This document shows positions 28,146 through 37,817 of a stretch of 64,000 nucleotides of DNA, piece after piece. The notes under the pieces are model-generated. The model worked only from the letters and a program-made list of their open reading frames with translations, was not told the origin of the DNA and searched no databases. The translations under genes were made by a program, and so were the position numbers. This DNA comes from Caulobacter sp048541825 (GTDB lineage Bacteria; Pseudomonadota; Alphaproteobacteria; Caulobacterales; Caulobacteraceae): positions 1,984,001-2,048,000 of the forward strand of contig NZ_CP183332.1 in assembly GCF_048541825.1 (NCBI RefSeq). The letters run 5' to 3'. Positions within the stretch are counted from its first letter, which is position 1. Every line of letters starts with the position of its first letter.

Positions 28146-29051
28146 CTAGACCGTCTCGGCCGTCATGGCCTCGGCCTTGGTCGTCCGCTTCTCGGTCAGG
28201 GCCACCAGCGCCACGCCCACCAGGGTGGCCGCCCCGCCGATCAGCAGTTGCGGCGTGAGGCGGTCGCCCATGAACAGGATGCCGATCGTGCACGACACCA
28301 GCGGCGTCAGCAGGAAATAGGGCGTCACGCGGCCCGCCTCGCGGCGCTGGACCAGCCAGAACAGCAGTGCGCTGGCCCCTATGGTCGAGACGATGCCCGC
28401 GAAGGCTACGCAGGCCCAGGCGATCGCCGGGGCGGCCATCACCCGCTCGACCACGTTGGACTCGAACGTGAAGGACATGGCGATCAGGGTCGGGGCGGCG
28501 ACTATGGCCGTCATCCCCTGAACCTTCAGCGGCTTCACCCCTGGGGTCATCCTCACCAGCACCGTCGCCACCGCCCAGCAGGCGCAGGCCGCAATGACCA
28601 GGGCGACGGCCGGAAGATCCCCGGCCCCGTGCGGGTCCAGGCTCATCCAGGCCACGCCGACGAAGGCGATCAGCAGGCCGATCACGGCGGGCAGGCGCAT
28701 GGTCTCGCCCAGCATCCGCCAGGCCGCGACGGCCGTGAACGGAATCCACAGCTGGCTGGCCACGACCAGCGGGCTCAGCGAGTCGCCCATGCCGAAGGCC
28801 ACATAGATCAGACCAAAATGAATAGGCCCCGACAGCAGGATGATGCCCAGCAGCTTTTTGGGCTCGGGAAACGGCGGCCGGATGAACGGGATAAGGAAGA
28901 TCAGAGCCAGGCCAAACCGCAGGCCGCCCACCATCATCGGCGGCAGGTGCTCGGTCGCCACCTTGGCGGCGGCGTTGTTCACGCCCCAGGTCAGGATGAT
29001 CGCCAGGATGGCGAGGCGTTCCAGACCAGACAGGGGCGAATTGGAGGACAT
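28146..29051 (-). CDS. EamA/DMT family transporter
   Basis: 301 residues with about ten hydrophobic helices arranged as two EamA repeats (about residues 13-140 and 150-290), the typical size of drug/metabolite transporters. The start MSSNSPLSGLERLAILAIIL, then TWGVNNAAAKVA, fits the first helix of the family. Such proteins export amino acids or other small metabolites, but the substrate is unknown. It lies 30 bases downstream of bioA on the same strand, so it could be co-transcribed with it; there is no known functional link to biotin. Confidence 0.88.
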   Translation of the reverse strand: MSSNSPLSGLERLAILAIILTWGVNNAAAKVATEHLPPMMVGGLRFGLALIFLIPFIRPPFPEPKKLLGIILLSGPIHFGLIYVAFGMGDSLSPLVVASQLWIPFTAVAAWRMLGETMRLPAVIGLLIAFVGVAWMSLDPHGAGDLPAVALVIAACACWAVATVLVRMTPGVKPLKVQGMTAIVAAPTLIAMSFTFESNVVERVMAAPAIAWACVAFAGIVSTIGASALLFWLVQRREAGRVTPYFLLTPLVSCTIGILFMGDRLTPQLLIGGAATLVGVALVALTEKRTTKAEAMTAETV

Positions 29052-29081
29052 GGCCGCTTGGACCAGACGCGCCCCTGAAGG

Positions 29082-30341
29082 TCAATCGGCCCCGATGACG
29101 CGGCGCACCGCTCGGGTCAGCAAGGCCAGGTCGGCATCGGGCGTCGTGAAGGCCGGGGTCAGATAGATGACCTTGCCCATCGGCCGGATCCAGACGCCCT
29201 CTTCCGCGAACCGCGCGCACAGGTCGCCAACCGCAACCGGCGCGTCGAACTCGACCACGCCGATCGCGCCCAGCACCCGAACAGCCACGACGCCCGGCGC
29301 AGCCCGGCAGGGCTCGAGCCCTTCGACCAGGGCGGCCGAGACCCGAGCCACATCGGCTCGCCAGGCGCCGTCCTCAAACAGGTCCAGCGAGGCGTTGGCC
29401 GCCGCGCAGGCCAGCGGATTGGCCATATAGGTGGGGCCGTGCATCAGGGCGGCTTCGGGATCGTCCGACAGGAAGGCCTCGAACACCCGGGTGCTGGCAA
29501 CCGCCGCCGACAACGGCAATGTTCCGCCGGTCAGGGCCTTGGACAGGGTGACGATGTCGGGCTCGATCCCGGCCGCTTGCATGGCGAACATCGATCCAGT
29601 GCGGCCAAAGCCGGTGAAGATCTCGTCGAAGATCAACAGCACCCCGTGGGTGTCGGCCAGGCGCCTCAGGGCTCTCAGGGTGTCGGGACCATGCAGCAGC
29701 ATGCCGCCGGCGCCCTGGACCAGGGGCTCGACGAGGATGGCGGCGATCTCGCCGCCTCGCTCCTGCAGCAGGGCGTCCAGCGCCGCCTCGCCCTCGGCGT
29801 CGCGCGGCAGGTTGGCGATCACTTGGGCCGGCATGACGCCCGAGAACAGGCTGTGCATGCCCTCCTCCGGATCACAGACCGTCATCGTCGCCAGTGTGTC
29901 GCCGTGATAGCCGCCCCTGAACGACAAGAACCGCGTGCGTCCGGTCTCGCCGCGATTGATGTGGAACTGCAGCGCCATCTTCATGGCGATCTCGACCGCC
30001 ACCGAGCCGGACTCGGCGAAGAAGGCATGGTTCAGGTCGCCCGGCAGCAAATCGGCCAGTCGCTTGGCCAGTCGATAGGCCGGCTCGTGCGCCAGGCCGC
30101 CGAACATCACATGCGGCATCCGCTCGATCTGATCCCTCAGGGCCTGGGCGATATGCGGATGATTATAGCCGTGACAGGCGGTCCACCACGAGGCCAGGCC
30201 GTCGACCAGTTCCCGGCCATCTGCCAGGACCAGCCGCGAACCGTGCGTGGCAACCACCGGCAAGGGCGGCCGGGCGGTCTGCATCTGGCAATAGGGCCGC
30301 CAGACGTGGGCCGCGCCGGCGCTCATCCAATCGGGGGTCAT
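29082..30341 (-). CDS. bioA: adenosylmethionine-8-amino-7-oxononanoate aminotransferase
   Basis: 419 residues, a fold-type I PLP enzyme that transfers an amino group to 7-keto-8-aminopelargonate (KAPA) in biotin synthesis. Typical features are WRPYCQMQTA near the start, SWWTACHGYNHP (cofactor contact), FDEIFTGFGRTG (PLP-pyridine Asp), and the PLP lysine in LSKALTGG. ATG 30341 follows AGGATCGCC; the long upstream extension of the frame is antisense to bioF. It is divergent from bioF with 72 bases between starts, a shared promoter region for the biotin genes. Confidence 0.96.
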   Translation of the reverse strand: MTPDWMSAGAAHVWRPYCQMQTARPPLPVVATHGSRLVLADGRELVDGLASWWTACHGYNHPHIAQALRDQIERMPHVMFGGLAHEPAYRLAKRLADLLPGDLNHAFFAESGSVAVEIAMKMALQFHINRGETGRTRFLSFRGGYHGDTLATMTVCDPEEGMHSLFSGVMPAQVIANLPRDAEGEAALDALLQERGGEIAAILVEPLVQGAGGMLLHGPDTLRALRRLADTHGVLLIFDEIFTGFGRTGSMFAMQAAGIEPDIVTLSKALTGGTLPLSAAVASTRVFEAFLSDDPEAALMHGPTYMANPLACAAANASLDLFEDGAWRADVARVSAALVEGLEPCRAAPGVVAVRVLGAIGVVEFDAPVAVGDLCARFAEEGVWIRPMGKVIYLTPAFTTPDADLALLTRAVRRVIGAD

Positions 30342-30413
30342 GGCGATCCTGCGTTGCGTCGAAAGGGCGCCTTGCCTATGCCCTGCGCCCTGCCTTCGCA
30401 AACGGGAAACAGC

Positions 30414-31571
30414 ATGCAGAGCCTCGACGCCTTCGCCGGCGACAAGCTGACCGCCCTGGACGCCCAGAGCCTGCGTCGCCGCCTGAAGCCCACCCGCCGG
30501 CTGGACGGCGCGGTCGTGGAACGTGACGGCCGGCGGCTGATTTCGTTCTCCTGCAACGACTATCTCAACCTCTCGCACCATCCGGCTGTACGGGCGGCGG
30601 CGGCCGAAGCGGCGCTGAACTATGGGGCCGGCGCGGCGGCCTCGCGTCTGGTCACCGGTGATCACCCGCTGCTGGGAGATCTGGAAAAGCGCCTGGCGCG
30701 GCTGAAGGGCACCGAGGCCGCCTGCGTGTTTGGCTCCGGCTATCTGGCGAACCTGGGCGTGATTCCCACCGTCGCCGGGCCAGGCGATCTGATCCTGATC
30801 GACGAACTGGCCCATGCCTGCATATGGGCCGGCGCCAAGCTGTCCGGCGCCCGTACGATCGCCTTCAAGCACAATGACGTCGTTGATCTGGAGCGCCTGC
30901 TGCGGGCCGAACGCGCTGCCGCACGCCACGCCGTGGTCGCCACCGACGGCGTGTTCTCGATGGATGGCGATATCGCGCCACTCGACCAGCTCTCGGCCCT
31001 CTGCAACGCGCAAGACGCCTGGCTGCTGTCCGACGACGCCCATGGCGTGGGTGTGCTGGCCCAGGGCCGAGGCTCGGCGGCGCTGTTCCCCGGCGCTGAC
31101 ATCCCGTTGCAGATGGGCACCCTGTCCAAGGCGCTGGGCTCTTATGGCGGCTATCTGTGCGGGTCGCAGGCCGTGATCGACCTGCTGAAGACCCGGGCTC
31201 GCACGCTGGTCTATGCCACAGGCCTGCCGCCCGCCTGCGCCGCCGCCGCCCTGGCCTCGCTGGACATCATCGAGACCCAGCCGGCCCTGACCGCCCTGCC
31301 GCTGGCCAAGGCCCGCGCCTTCACCGAGGCCCTGAGCCTGCCGCCGGCCCAGAGCCCGATCGTGCCCGTCGTGATCGGCTCGGCGACTGCGGCGCTGGCC
31401 GCTTCTGCGAAGCTCGAGGCTGAGGGCTATCTCGTCGTCGCCATCCGCCCGCCCACCGTGCCCGAGGGCACGGCGCGGCTGCGGATCGCCTTCAGCGCCG
31501 CCCATTCGGACGCCGACGTGATGCGACTGGCGGATCTGATCGCCGACATCCGCCGGGGCCCCGCCGCATGA
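30414..31571 (+). CDS. bioF: 8-amino-7-oxononanoate synthase
   Basis: 385 residues, an alpha-oxoamine synthase that condenses pimeloyl-ACP/CoA with alanine to make KAPA. Visible motifs include SCNDYLNLS (about 42-50), LSDDAHGVGVL and the PLP lysine in GTLSKALGSYGGY. The ATG at 30414 starts at the point of family similarity; an ATG at 30378 is possible but not family-like. It overlaps bioD by four bases. A sister enzyme, serine palmitoyltransferase, is encoded 13 kb to the right in this window. Confidence 0.95.
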   Translation: MQSLDAFAGDKLTALDAQSLRRRLKPTRRLDGAVVERDGRRLISFSCNDYLNLSHHPAVRAAAAEAALNYGAGAAASRLVTGDHPLLGDLEKRLARLKGTEAACVFGSGYLANLGVIPTVAGPGDLILIDELAHACIWAGAKLSGARTIAFKHNDVVDLERLLRAERAAARHAVVATDGVFSMDGDIAPLDQLSALCNAQDAWLLSDDAHGVGVLAQGRGSAALFPGADIPLQMGTLSKALGSYGGYLCGSQAVIDLLKTRARTLVYATGLPPACAAAALASLDIIETQPALTALPLAKARAFTEALSLPPAQSPIVPVVIGSATAALAASAKLEAEGYLVVAIRPPTVPEGTARLRIAFSAAHSDADVMRLADLIADIRRGPAA

Positions 31572-32260
31572 AGAGCCTGTTCGTCGCCGGGACCGGCACC
31601 GATATCGGCAAGACCCATGTGGCCTGCGCCCTGATCCGCGCCCTCCGCCTGCGGGGCCTGAGCATCGACGCCTTCAAGCCGGTGGTCAGCGGATTTGATC
31701 CAGATGATCCGGATGTCAGCGATCCCGGCCGCCTGGCCCTGGCGCTGGAGGAGCCGGGCGCCCTGCCCCGCATCTCCCCTCGCCGCTATCGCGCGCCGCT
31801 GGCGCCGAACCTGGCCGCGGCTCTGGAGGGCGACGTCCTGCGTCTGGCCGATCTGGTCGCGGACTGCCGGGAGCGACTGGCGCGACCCGATCGCGACCTG
31901 CTGCTGATCGAAGGCGCCGGCGGGGTGATGTCGCCCCTGACCGACGCGGCCACCAATCTGGACCTGATGGTGGCACTGAACCTGCCGGTCCTGCTGGTCG
32001 CGGGGTCCTATCTGGGCACGGTCAGCCACGTGTTGACAGCGCTGGAGGTGATCCGGTCCCGAGGCCTGAGCGTGGCCGCCCTGGTCATGAGCGAAAGCCT
32101 CGCCGCGCCCGATCTGGTCCAGACCGGCCAGATGCTGCGAGGCTTTGAGACCCGCGCGCCGCTGGTCCTGGCCCCGCGCGACGCGACCTGGAGCGCGACC
32201 GGGCTCGCCGACCTGATCTTCCCGCAGGCGACCAAAGACGAGGCCGCCAAGCTCCACTAA
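31568..32260 (+). CDS. bioD: dethiobiotin synthetase
   Basis: 230 residues. The P-loop GTGTDIGKTHVACAL is at about 8-22, and IEGAGGVMSPL and the DxxP-like substrate site are present. It carboxylates 7,8-diaminopelargonate to dethiobiotin using ATP. It starts with the ATGA overlap on bioF. bioB is not in the window. Confidence 0.94.
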   Translation: MKSLFVAGTGTDIGKTHVACALIRALRLRGLSIDAFKPVVSGFDPDDPDVSDPGRLALALEEPGALPRISPRRYRAPLAPNLAAALEGDVLRLADLVADCRERLARPDRDLLLIEGAGGVMSPLTDAATNLDLMVALNLPVLLVAGSYLGTVSHVLTALEVIRSRGLSVAALVMSESLAAPDLVQTGQMLRGFETRAPLVLAPRDATWSATGLADLIFPQATKDEAAKLH

Positions 32261-32269
32261 GGTGGTGCC

Positions 32270-33640
32270 ATGCGCACAGACTATCTCGGCAACCCTGTCT
32301 CCGTCGCCAGTGACACGGCCCTGGCTGCGGTGGACGATTTCATCGCCGGCTTCCTGGCCTACGAGACCCGCGCCGCCAACATCCTGGCGGCCGCCGACGC
32401 CGCGCCCGGCGAGCCGCTGCTCAACGCCTATGCGGCGGTCCTGTGGCTGCTGCTCGAAGCGCCCGACGCCGCGACCCGCGCGGCGCCCTATCTGGCGCGC
32501 GCCCAGGGCGCCGTCGACGGTGCCCATGAACGGGAGCGCCAGATCGTGGCCTTCGTCTCGGCCTGGTCAGCCGACGACATCCCCGGCGCGCTGGCGATCG
32601 CCGACGCCATTCTCGAGGCCTGGCCGCGAGATCTGCTGATGCTGAAGCTGGCGCAGTACCACGACTTCAATCGGGGCGACTTTCCCGCCATGCTGCGCGC
32701 GGCCAGTCGCTGCCTGCCCGCCGCCGCCGACATCCCCCACCTGCACGGCATGCTGGCCTTCGCCTATGAGCAGTGCCACCTGCTGGCCGAGGCCGAGGCC
32801 GCCGCCCGCCACGCCCTGGCCCTGCAGCGCAAGGAGCCCTGGGCTCAGCACGCCCTGGCCCATGTCATGCTCACCCAGGGCCGCATCGACGAGGGCGTCG
32901 CCTTTCTGGAGGGCGTGCGCGACACCTGGACCGACCTGAACTCGTTCATGGACACCCACCTGTGGTGGCACCTGGCGCTGTTCTATCTCAGCCAGGGCCG
33001 GTTCGAGGCGGCGCTGGCGGCCTATGACGAACACTGCTGGAGCCAGTCCAGGGACTATTCACAGGACCAGGTCGGGGCGGTGTCGCTGCTGGCCCGGCTG
33101 GAGCTGGCCGGCGTCGATGTCGGGCCGCGCTGGAACGATCTGGCCGGCTACCTGGCCGCCCGCGCCGGTGATGTCGTGCAGCCTTTCCTGTCGCTGCAAT
33201 ATCTGTTCGGCCTGGCCCGCGCCGGGCGACCCGAGGCCGAACAGCTGCTGACGGCGATTCGTCGGGCAGCCCTCGAAGCGCCCGACTTCGTTCGCGCCAC
33301 CTGGCGTGATGTCGCCCTGCCCGCCGCAGAGGGTCTGGTCGCCCATGTGCGCGGCGACTATCCCGCCGCCCTGCGAGGCCTGCGCGCAGCCATGCCCCGT
33401 CTGGCCGAGGTGGGCGGCAGCCATGCCCAGCGCGACCTTTTCGACCAGATCGTGCTGGACGCCCTGATCCGTTCCGACCGCCTGTCCGAAGCCCAGCAGA
33501 TACTGGAGCTGCGCCGCGGCTTCGATCCCGACGGCCTGCCCGTCAACCAGGTGCTTGCGGACCTGTACGAGCGCCTCGACCTGCCGGCTCAGGCGGCTGT
33601 GGCCCGCGAGCGCGTGGCGCGCCGCCGCGTGGGCCTCTAG
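32270..33640 (+). CDS. tetratricopeptide repeat protein 38 (TTC38)-like
   Basis: A 456-residue soluble alpha-helical protein, rich in Ala and Leu, with repeated helix pairs (for example AYEQCHLLAEAEAAARHALA and ALAHVMLTQGRIDEGVAFLE). It resembles the TTC38 family found in bacteria and animals, whose role is not established. The conserved histidines around HLWWHLALF hint at more than a scaffold. It begins ten bases after bioD and is likely in the same transcript; no link to biotin is known. Confidence 0.8.
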   Translation: MRTDYLGNPVSVASDTALAAVDDFIAGFLAYETRAANILAAADAAPGEPLLNAYAAVLWLLLEAPDAATRAAPYLARAQGAVDGAHERERQIVAFVSAWSADDIPGALAIADAILEAWPRDLLMLKLAQYHDFNRGDFPAMLRAASRCLPAAADIPHLHGMLAFAYEQCHLLAEAEAAARHALALQRKEPWAQHALAHVMLTQGRIDEGVAFLEGVRDTWTDLNSFMDTHLWWHLALFYLSQGRFEAALAAYDEHCWSQSRDYSQDQVGAVSLLARLELAGVDVGPRWNDLAGYLAARAGDVVQPFLSLQYLFGLARAGRPEAEQLLTAIRRAALEAPDFVRATWRDVALPAAEGLVAHVRGDYPAALRGLRAAMPRLAEVGGSHAQRDLFDQIVLDALIRSDRLSEAQQILELRRGFDPDGLPVNQVLADLYERLDLPAQAAVARERVARRRVGL

Positions 33641-33650
33641 TCTCGCGACC

Positions 33651-35318
33651 CTAGGCCTCGATATCGACGTCCTTGGTTTCCTTGAGGAACAGGATGCCGA
33701 TCACGGCCGTCACCCCTGCCACCACGATCGGATACCAGAGGCCGTAATAGATGTTGCCCGTAGCAGCGACCATGGCGAAGGCGGTAGTCGGCAGGAAGCC
33801 GCCAAACCAGCCATTGCCGATGTGATAGGGCAGGCTCATCGAGGTGTAGCGGATATTGGTCGGGAACATCTCGACCAGCATCGCCGCGATCGGGCCGTAG
33901 ACCATGGTCACATAGATCACCAGCAAGCTGAGGATCCCGACCACCAGCGGCTTGTTGACCAGCGCGCTGTCGGCCTTGGCGGGATAGCCGGCCGTCTTGA
34001 GCGCCGCGCCAAGCTCGGCTTCCCAGGCCTTCTTGCGATCCTTGAATGCCGCCTTGTCCAGCGTATCGCCCGCGAAGGACGGCAGGACGGTCTCGCCGAT
34101 CCTGACCTGCGCCACGGTCCCGGCGGGAGCCGCTGCATTGGTATAGGTGATGCCGGCCTTGGCCAGATAGGATTTGGCCAGATCGCAGGAGGTATTGAAC
34201 ACCGTCTTGCCGATCGGATCGAACTGGAACGAGCAGTCGGCCGGGTCAGCGAACACGGTCACCGGCGAGGTCGCGACGGCGGCGGCCAGTTGCGGATTGG
34301 CGGCGACGGTCAGGGTCTTGAACAGCGGAAAATAGGTCAGACAGGCCAGGATGCAGCCGACCATGATGATCCACTTGCGACCGATCTTGTCCGACAGCCA
34401 GCCAAACAGCACAAAGAACGGGGTGCCGATCAGCAGCGAGATCGCCACCAGCATATTGGTCAGACCGCCATCGACCTTGAGCATCTTCTCCAGGAAAAAC
34501 AGCGCATAGAACTGGCCGGTGTACCAGACCACGGCCTGGCCGGCGGTCAGGCCCACCAGAGCCAGAATGACGATCTTCAGATTGCCCCATTTGCCGAAGC
34601 TGTCGGCCAACGGCTTCTTGGAGCCCTTGCCCTCGTCGATCATCTTCTGGAACGACGGGCTTTCGGAAAGCTGCAGGCGGATCCACAGCGAGACGCCCAG
34701 CAGCAGCACCGAGATCAGGAACGGAATGCGCCAGCCGTAGTCCTTGAAGGCGTCCTCGCCGATCACATTGCGGGTGGCCAGGATGACGATCAGGCTGAGG
34801 AACAGGCCAAACGTCGCCGTGATCTGGATGAAGCTGGTGTAGAGGCCGCGCCGGTTGGCCGGCGCATGCTCGGCCACATAGGTCGCCGCCCCACCGTATT
34901 CGCCGCCCAGGGCCAGACCCTGCAACAGGCGCATCAGCACCAGGGCAATGGGGGCGATGATGCCGATCTGCTCATAGCTGGGCAGCAGGCCGACCACGAA
35001 GGTCGACAGGCCCATCAGCAGCATGGTGACCAGGAAGGTGTTCTTGCGGCCCCACAGATCGCCCAGGCGACCAAAGACCAGGGCCCCGAAAGGGCGCACC
35101 GCAAACCCGGCCGCAAAGGCCAGCAACGCGAAGATGTAGCCCGTGGTCTCGTTCACGCCGGAGAAGAAATGGTGCGTGATATAGGTGGCCAGCGAACCGT
35201 ATAGATAGAAGTCGTACCACTCGAAAACCGTGCCGACCGAGGCGGCGCCGATGACCAGTCCGTCCTTGCGACCGACTACAACGCCGTCCTTCGCGCCCGT
35301 ATGCCCGGCGTCCGCCAT
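33651..35318 (-). CDS. MFS transporter, metabolite:H+ symporter (MHS) family
   Basis: 555 residues with about twelve membrane helices. The MHS signature FEWYDFYLYGSLA (near residue 33) and GRLGDLWGRKNTF between helices 2 and 3 are clear. It is longer than the usual 430 residues because of an extracytoplasmic insertion of about 110 residues (near 330-445) with two cysteines. ATG 35318 follows GGGGGA; the 26 codons upstream lack support. Family members import dicarboxylates, shikimate, betaine or similar compounds; the substrate is unknown. It converges with the TPR gene. Confidence 0.88.
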   Translation of the reverse strand: MADAGHTGAKDGVVVGRKDGLVIGAASVGTVFEWYDFYLYGSLATYITHHFFSGVNETTGYIFALLAFAAGFAVRPFGALVFGRLGDLWGRKNTFLVTMLLMGLSTFVVGLLPSYEQIGIIAPIALVLMRLLQGLALGGEYGGAATYVAEHAPANRRGLYTSFIQITATFGLFLSLIVILATRNVIGEDAFKDYGWRIPFLISVLLLGVSLWIRLQLSESPSFQKMIDEGKGSKKPLADSFGKWGNLKIVILALVGLTAGQAVVWYTGQFYALFFLEKMLKVDGGLTNMLVAISLLIGTPFFVLFGWLSDKIGRKWIIMVGCILACLTYFPLFKTLTVAANPQLAAAVATSPVTVFADPADCSFQFDPIGKTVFNTSCDLAKSYLAKAGITYTNAAAPAGTVAQVRIGETVLPSFAGDTLDKAAFKDRKKAWEAELGAALKTAGYPAKADSALVNKPLVVGILSLLVIYVTMVYGPIAAMLVEMFPTNIRYTSMSLPYHIGNGWFGGFLPTTAFAMVAATGNIYYGLWYPIVVAGVTAVIGILFLKETKDVDIEA

Positions 35319-35540
35319 GCGTATCCCCCAATTTCTGTTATCGCTACCATGGCATGAGTTGAGCGTCACCACGCTCAGACCCGCATATCTCGGCATGTTG
35401 TCAGAGTTTTACAGGCCCGGGGAGGTGAACCTTGCCTTTCGTGACGGAGAAATGCCCGTATTTGCTGGGATGACGTGACAAATCCTTCCCGGTTCGTCAG
35501 GCTCGACGTTCCTTGATTCCACATTGGATGAGCTATCAAA

Positions 35541-35819
35541 ATGAACGTTTCCGATCTGGTCGACGCCGCAGTCGCCGCTGACGACAAGCTGACCAAGGCT
35601 CAGGCCAAGGCGATCATCGACGGCGTGTTCAAGGCCGTGACCGACGCTGCTGTCCGCGGCGAAGAAGTTTCGATCCCGAGCTTTGGCAAGTTCAAGGTCC
35701 AGGCCAAGCCGGCCCGCACCGGCCGCAACCCGGCCACGGGCGCAGCGATCGAGATCGCGGCCTCCAAGAAGGTCGCCTTCACGCCCGCCAAGCAACTCAA
35801 GGACGCCGTCAACGGCTAA
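35541..35819 (+). CDS. hup: HU family DNA-binding protein
   Basis: 92 residues, the full HU length. The start MNVSDLVDAAVAADDKLTKA contains the dimer helices, and SIPSFGKFKVQ plus RTGRNPATGAAIEIAASKK form the DNA-binding arm with the usual RNPxTG. It bends and compacts DNA as a dimer. It stands alone with a strong hairpin after it. Confidence 0.97.
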   Translation: MNVSDLVDAAVAADDKLTKAQAKAIIDGVFKAVTDAAVRGEEVSIPSFGKFKVQAKPARTGRNPATGAAIEIAASKKVAFTPAKQLKDAVNG

Positions 35820-35835
35820 TCCTCTGGGATTTGAG

Positions 35836-35866
35836 ACGACCGGCACGCCAGAGGCGCGCCGGTCGT
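35836..35866 (+). terminator. intrinsic terminator of hup
   Basis: A 14-position stem (ACGACCGGCACGCC with GGCGCGCCGGTCGT, one mismatch) with a three-base loop, starting 17 bases after the hup stop and followed by TCTC. Confidence 0.8.
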
Positions 35867-35936
35867 TCTCTTCCCGCTACCTGTAGGCCAGGGTCCAGGA
35901 CAGCATCACGGGCTCCGCCATGCGGAACCGCCCGGT

Positions 35937-36450
35937 TCAGCGCTGGACCAAGGCCATCATAGCCCCGGTCGGGGTGCGATAGGCCTTCTCATCGGCCAGC
36001 GGTCGCGAACGGCAACTTTTGAAGCCCTTGGTCGCGAACGCCGTGACGTACCGTGCCAGCGCTTGAAGCGGGGCTTGCCGCCCCAGATGCTCGGCGCAGA
36101 CGAGAACCCAGCAAAATCCAGGTCAATGCTCGCGGATGACAGCGGTGCCTCGGCCGAGGGCACATCCGTGCGGGTGATCTTGCCTGGCGCGAAGCCATAG
36201 GTCGTCCTGATCGCCATCGCGGGATTGGGCCCGCTACCCGTTGAGCATCTTGCCGTCCTCGAGATGGTTCCCCGGCAGATGGGCGCACCTGCCGGGATGC
36301 TGGCGGCCAGGTGTTGTCGATGCCGAGGCCGAGGCCGAAACCCAGCGCCTCGCCCGAGTATAGCAGTTCCACATCGAAACTATCCCGCCGGGCAAGCAAA
36401 TTGGTCTTACCAATTTTCGCTCTGTCACCTCCAAGGTGGCGCGCCGGACT
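35937..36450 (-). pseudogene. decayed protein-coding gene with several frameshifts
   Basis: On the minus strand, protein-like sequence jumps between frames: DSFDVELLYSGEALGFGLGL (near 36340), HLPGNHLEDGKML (near 36250), AIRTTYGFAPGKITRTDV (near 36190) and finally YVTAFATKGFKSCRSRPLAD with EKAYRTPTGAMMALVQR to a TGA at 35937-35939. No single frame covers them, so at least two or three indels are needed. The family is not recognised; the original protein was roughly 150-200 residues. The region otherwise carries no gene between hup and the GH105 gene. Confidence 0.5.
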
Positions 36451-36574
36451 GGACACACTGCGGCATATCTTTAGGTTTGGCCCGCGGCTGGCCACGGCGT
36501 CGTCTAGCCATTGGCCTGACCAAATCTGCACGAGCGACGCGGAATCATAATCCGCGAGACGAAAAGGGAGCCCG

Positions 36575-37741
36575 ATGCGCGCCAGCCTGATCCTCACCGC
36601 CGCCCTGCTGGTCATGACCCCGGTCTGCGCCGCGCCGCTAGCCGTCACTTCGCCGCCGCCGGCCTCGATCGCCGCGCCCGCGCCCAAGGAGGCTGACGTC
36701 CTCGCCCTGGGCCGCAAGGTCGCAGACTGGCAGCTCTCGCGGATGGACAATTTCGACTACACGCGCACCTTCAGGCACAACACGGTAGACCCAAAGGGCT
36801 GGATCCAGGGCGCGCTCTATACAGGCGTCTTCACCTTCGCCGACCGGACGGGGGACGAAAAATACGCCGAGGCCGTCCTGGCCCACGGCGTCGCCCAGGA
36901 CTGGCAGCTGGGCAGCCGTCCGCTGCACGCCGATGACCACGTGATCGGCCAGAGCTGGCTTTGGGCCTATGACAAACAGGCTGATCCCGCACGGATCGCC
37001 GCCCTGCGCGCGCGTTTCGACGCCATCCTGGCTGCCCCGCCGACGGAAGACCTGGCCTTCCAGGACGGGGTTGGCGAGCCGCCCTGCCAGACCCGGTGGT
37101 GCTGGAGCGACGCGCTCTACATGGCGCCGGCGACCTGGGTGGGCCTGTCGAAGGTCACCGGCGATCCGCGCTATGCGACCTATGCCGACAAGGAGTTCTG
37201 GGCGACCACGGACTACCTGCTGGACAAGGAAAACGACCTCTACTTCCGCGACAGCCGCTATCTGACCCGCCGCGATGACCACGGCCACAAGGTCTTCTGG
37301 AGCCGGGGCAATGGCTGGTCCTACGCCGGCATCGTCAACATCCTGAAGCTGTTGCCAGCAAACCACCCGTCTCGCCCCCGCTACATCGCCCTGTTCAGGG
37401 CCATGTCGGCCAGGCTGGTCGCGATCCAGAAGCCGGACGGCTATTGGGCCCCGTCCCTGCTGGCGCCCGAAGGTTCGCCGCCGGAGACCAGCGGCACGGC
37501 CTTCTTCGCCTATGGTCTGGCCTGGGGCGTCAACAACGGTGTGCTGGCCGGACCCCGTTATCAGACGGCGGTCAACAGGGGCTGGGCGGCGCTTGAACGC
37601 GCCGTGACGCCCGAGGGCAAGCTGACCTGGGTTCAACAGGTGGGCTACGCGCCGGAACAGGTCGAACCCGACGACACTCAACTCTATGGCGTCGGCGCGC
37701 TACTGCTCGCCGCCACAGAGGTCGGGCGCGGCAGGCGCTGA
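36575..37741 (+). CDS. glycoside hydrolase family 105 (unsaturated rhamnogalacturonyl hydrolase-like)
   Basis: 388 residues with a signal peptide (MRASLILTAALLVMTPVCAA) and an (alpha/alpha)6 barrel of the GH88/GH105 type. Typical stretches are DHVIGQSWLWAYDKQ, RWCWSDALYMAPATW (the catalytic Asp region) and FWSRGNGWSYAGI. Such enzymes remove unsaturated uronic acid from pectin-lyase products, so this is a periplasmic step in plant polysaccharide use. ATG 36575 follows AAAAGGGAG. No pectate lyase or TonB receptor is next to it, so it stands alone. Confidence 0.88.
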   Translation: MRASLILTAALLVMTPVCAAPLAVTSPPPASIAAPAPKEADVLALGRKVADWQLSRMDNFDYTRTFRHNTVDPKGWIQGALYTGVFTFADRTGDEKYAEAVLAHGVAQDWQLGSRPLHADDHVIGQSWLWAYDKQADPARIAALRARFDAILAAPPTEDLAFQDGVGEPPCQTRWCWSDALYMAPATWVGLSKVTGDPRYATYADKEFWATTDYLLDKENDLYFRDSRYLTRRDDHGHKVFWSRGNGWSYAGIVNILKLLPANHPSRPRYIALFRAMSARLVAIQKPDGYWAPSLLAPEGSPPETSGTAFFAYGLAWGVNNGVLAGPRYQTAVNRGWAALERAVTPEGKLTWVQQVGYAPEQVEPDDTQLYGVGALLLAATEVGRGRR

Positions 37742-37817
37742 CAGCGGTCGAATATCTCTTGGGAGTTGGCGCGGACGGGATTAAGCCGGTGACCTTCAGC
37801 TTTGCGCCCCGGCCATC

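Noticed and set aside
29439..30413. Long plus-strand extension upstream of bioF
   Set aside because: It is antisense to bioA; similarity to BioF starts at 30414.
30342..30413. BioR- or BirA-type operator between bioA and bioF
   Set aside because: No TTATAGATAA-like palindrome is present in the 72 bases.
30342..31505. Long minus-strand extension upstream of bioA
   Set aside because: It is antisense to bioF, and the BioA ATG at 30341 has its own ribosome site.
33555..35204. A 549-codon plus-strand frame
   Set aside because: It is antisense to the MHS transporter; composition is rich in His, Gln and Asp without any domain.
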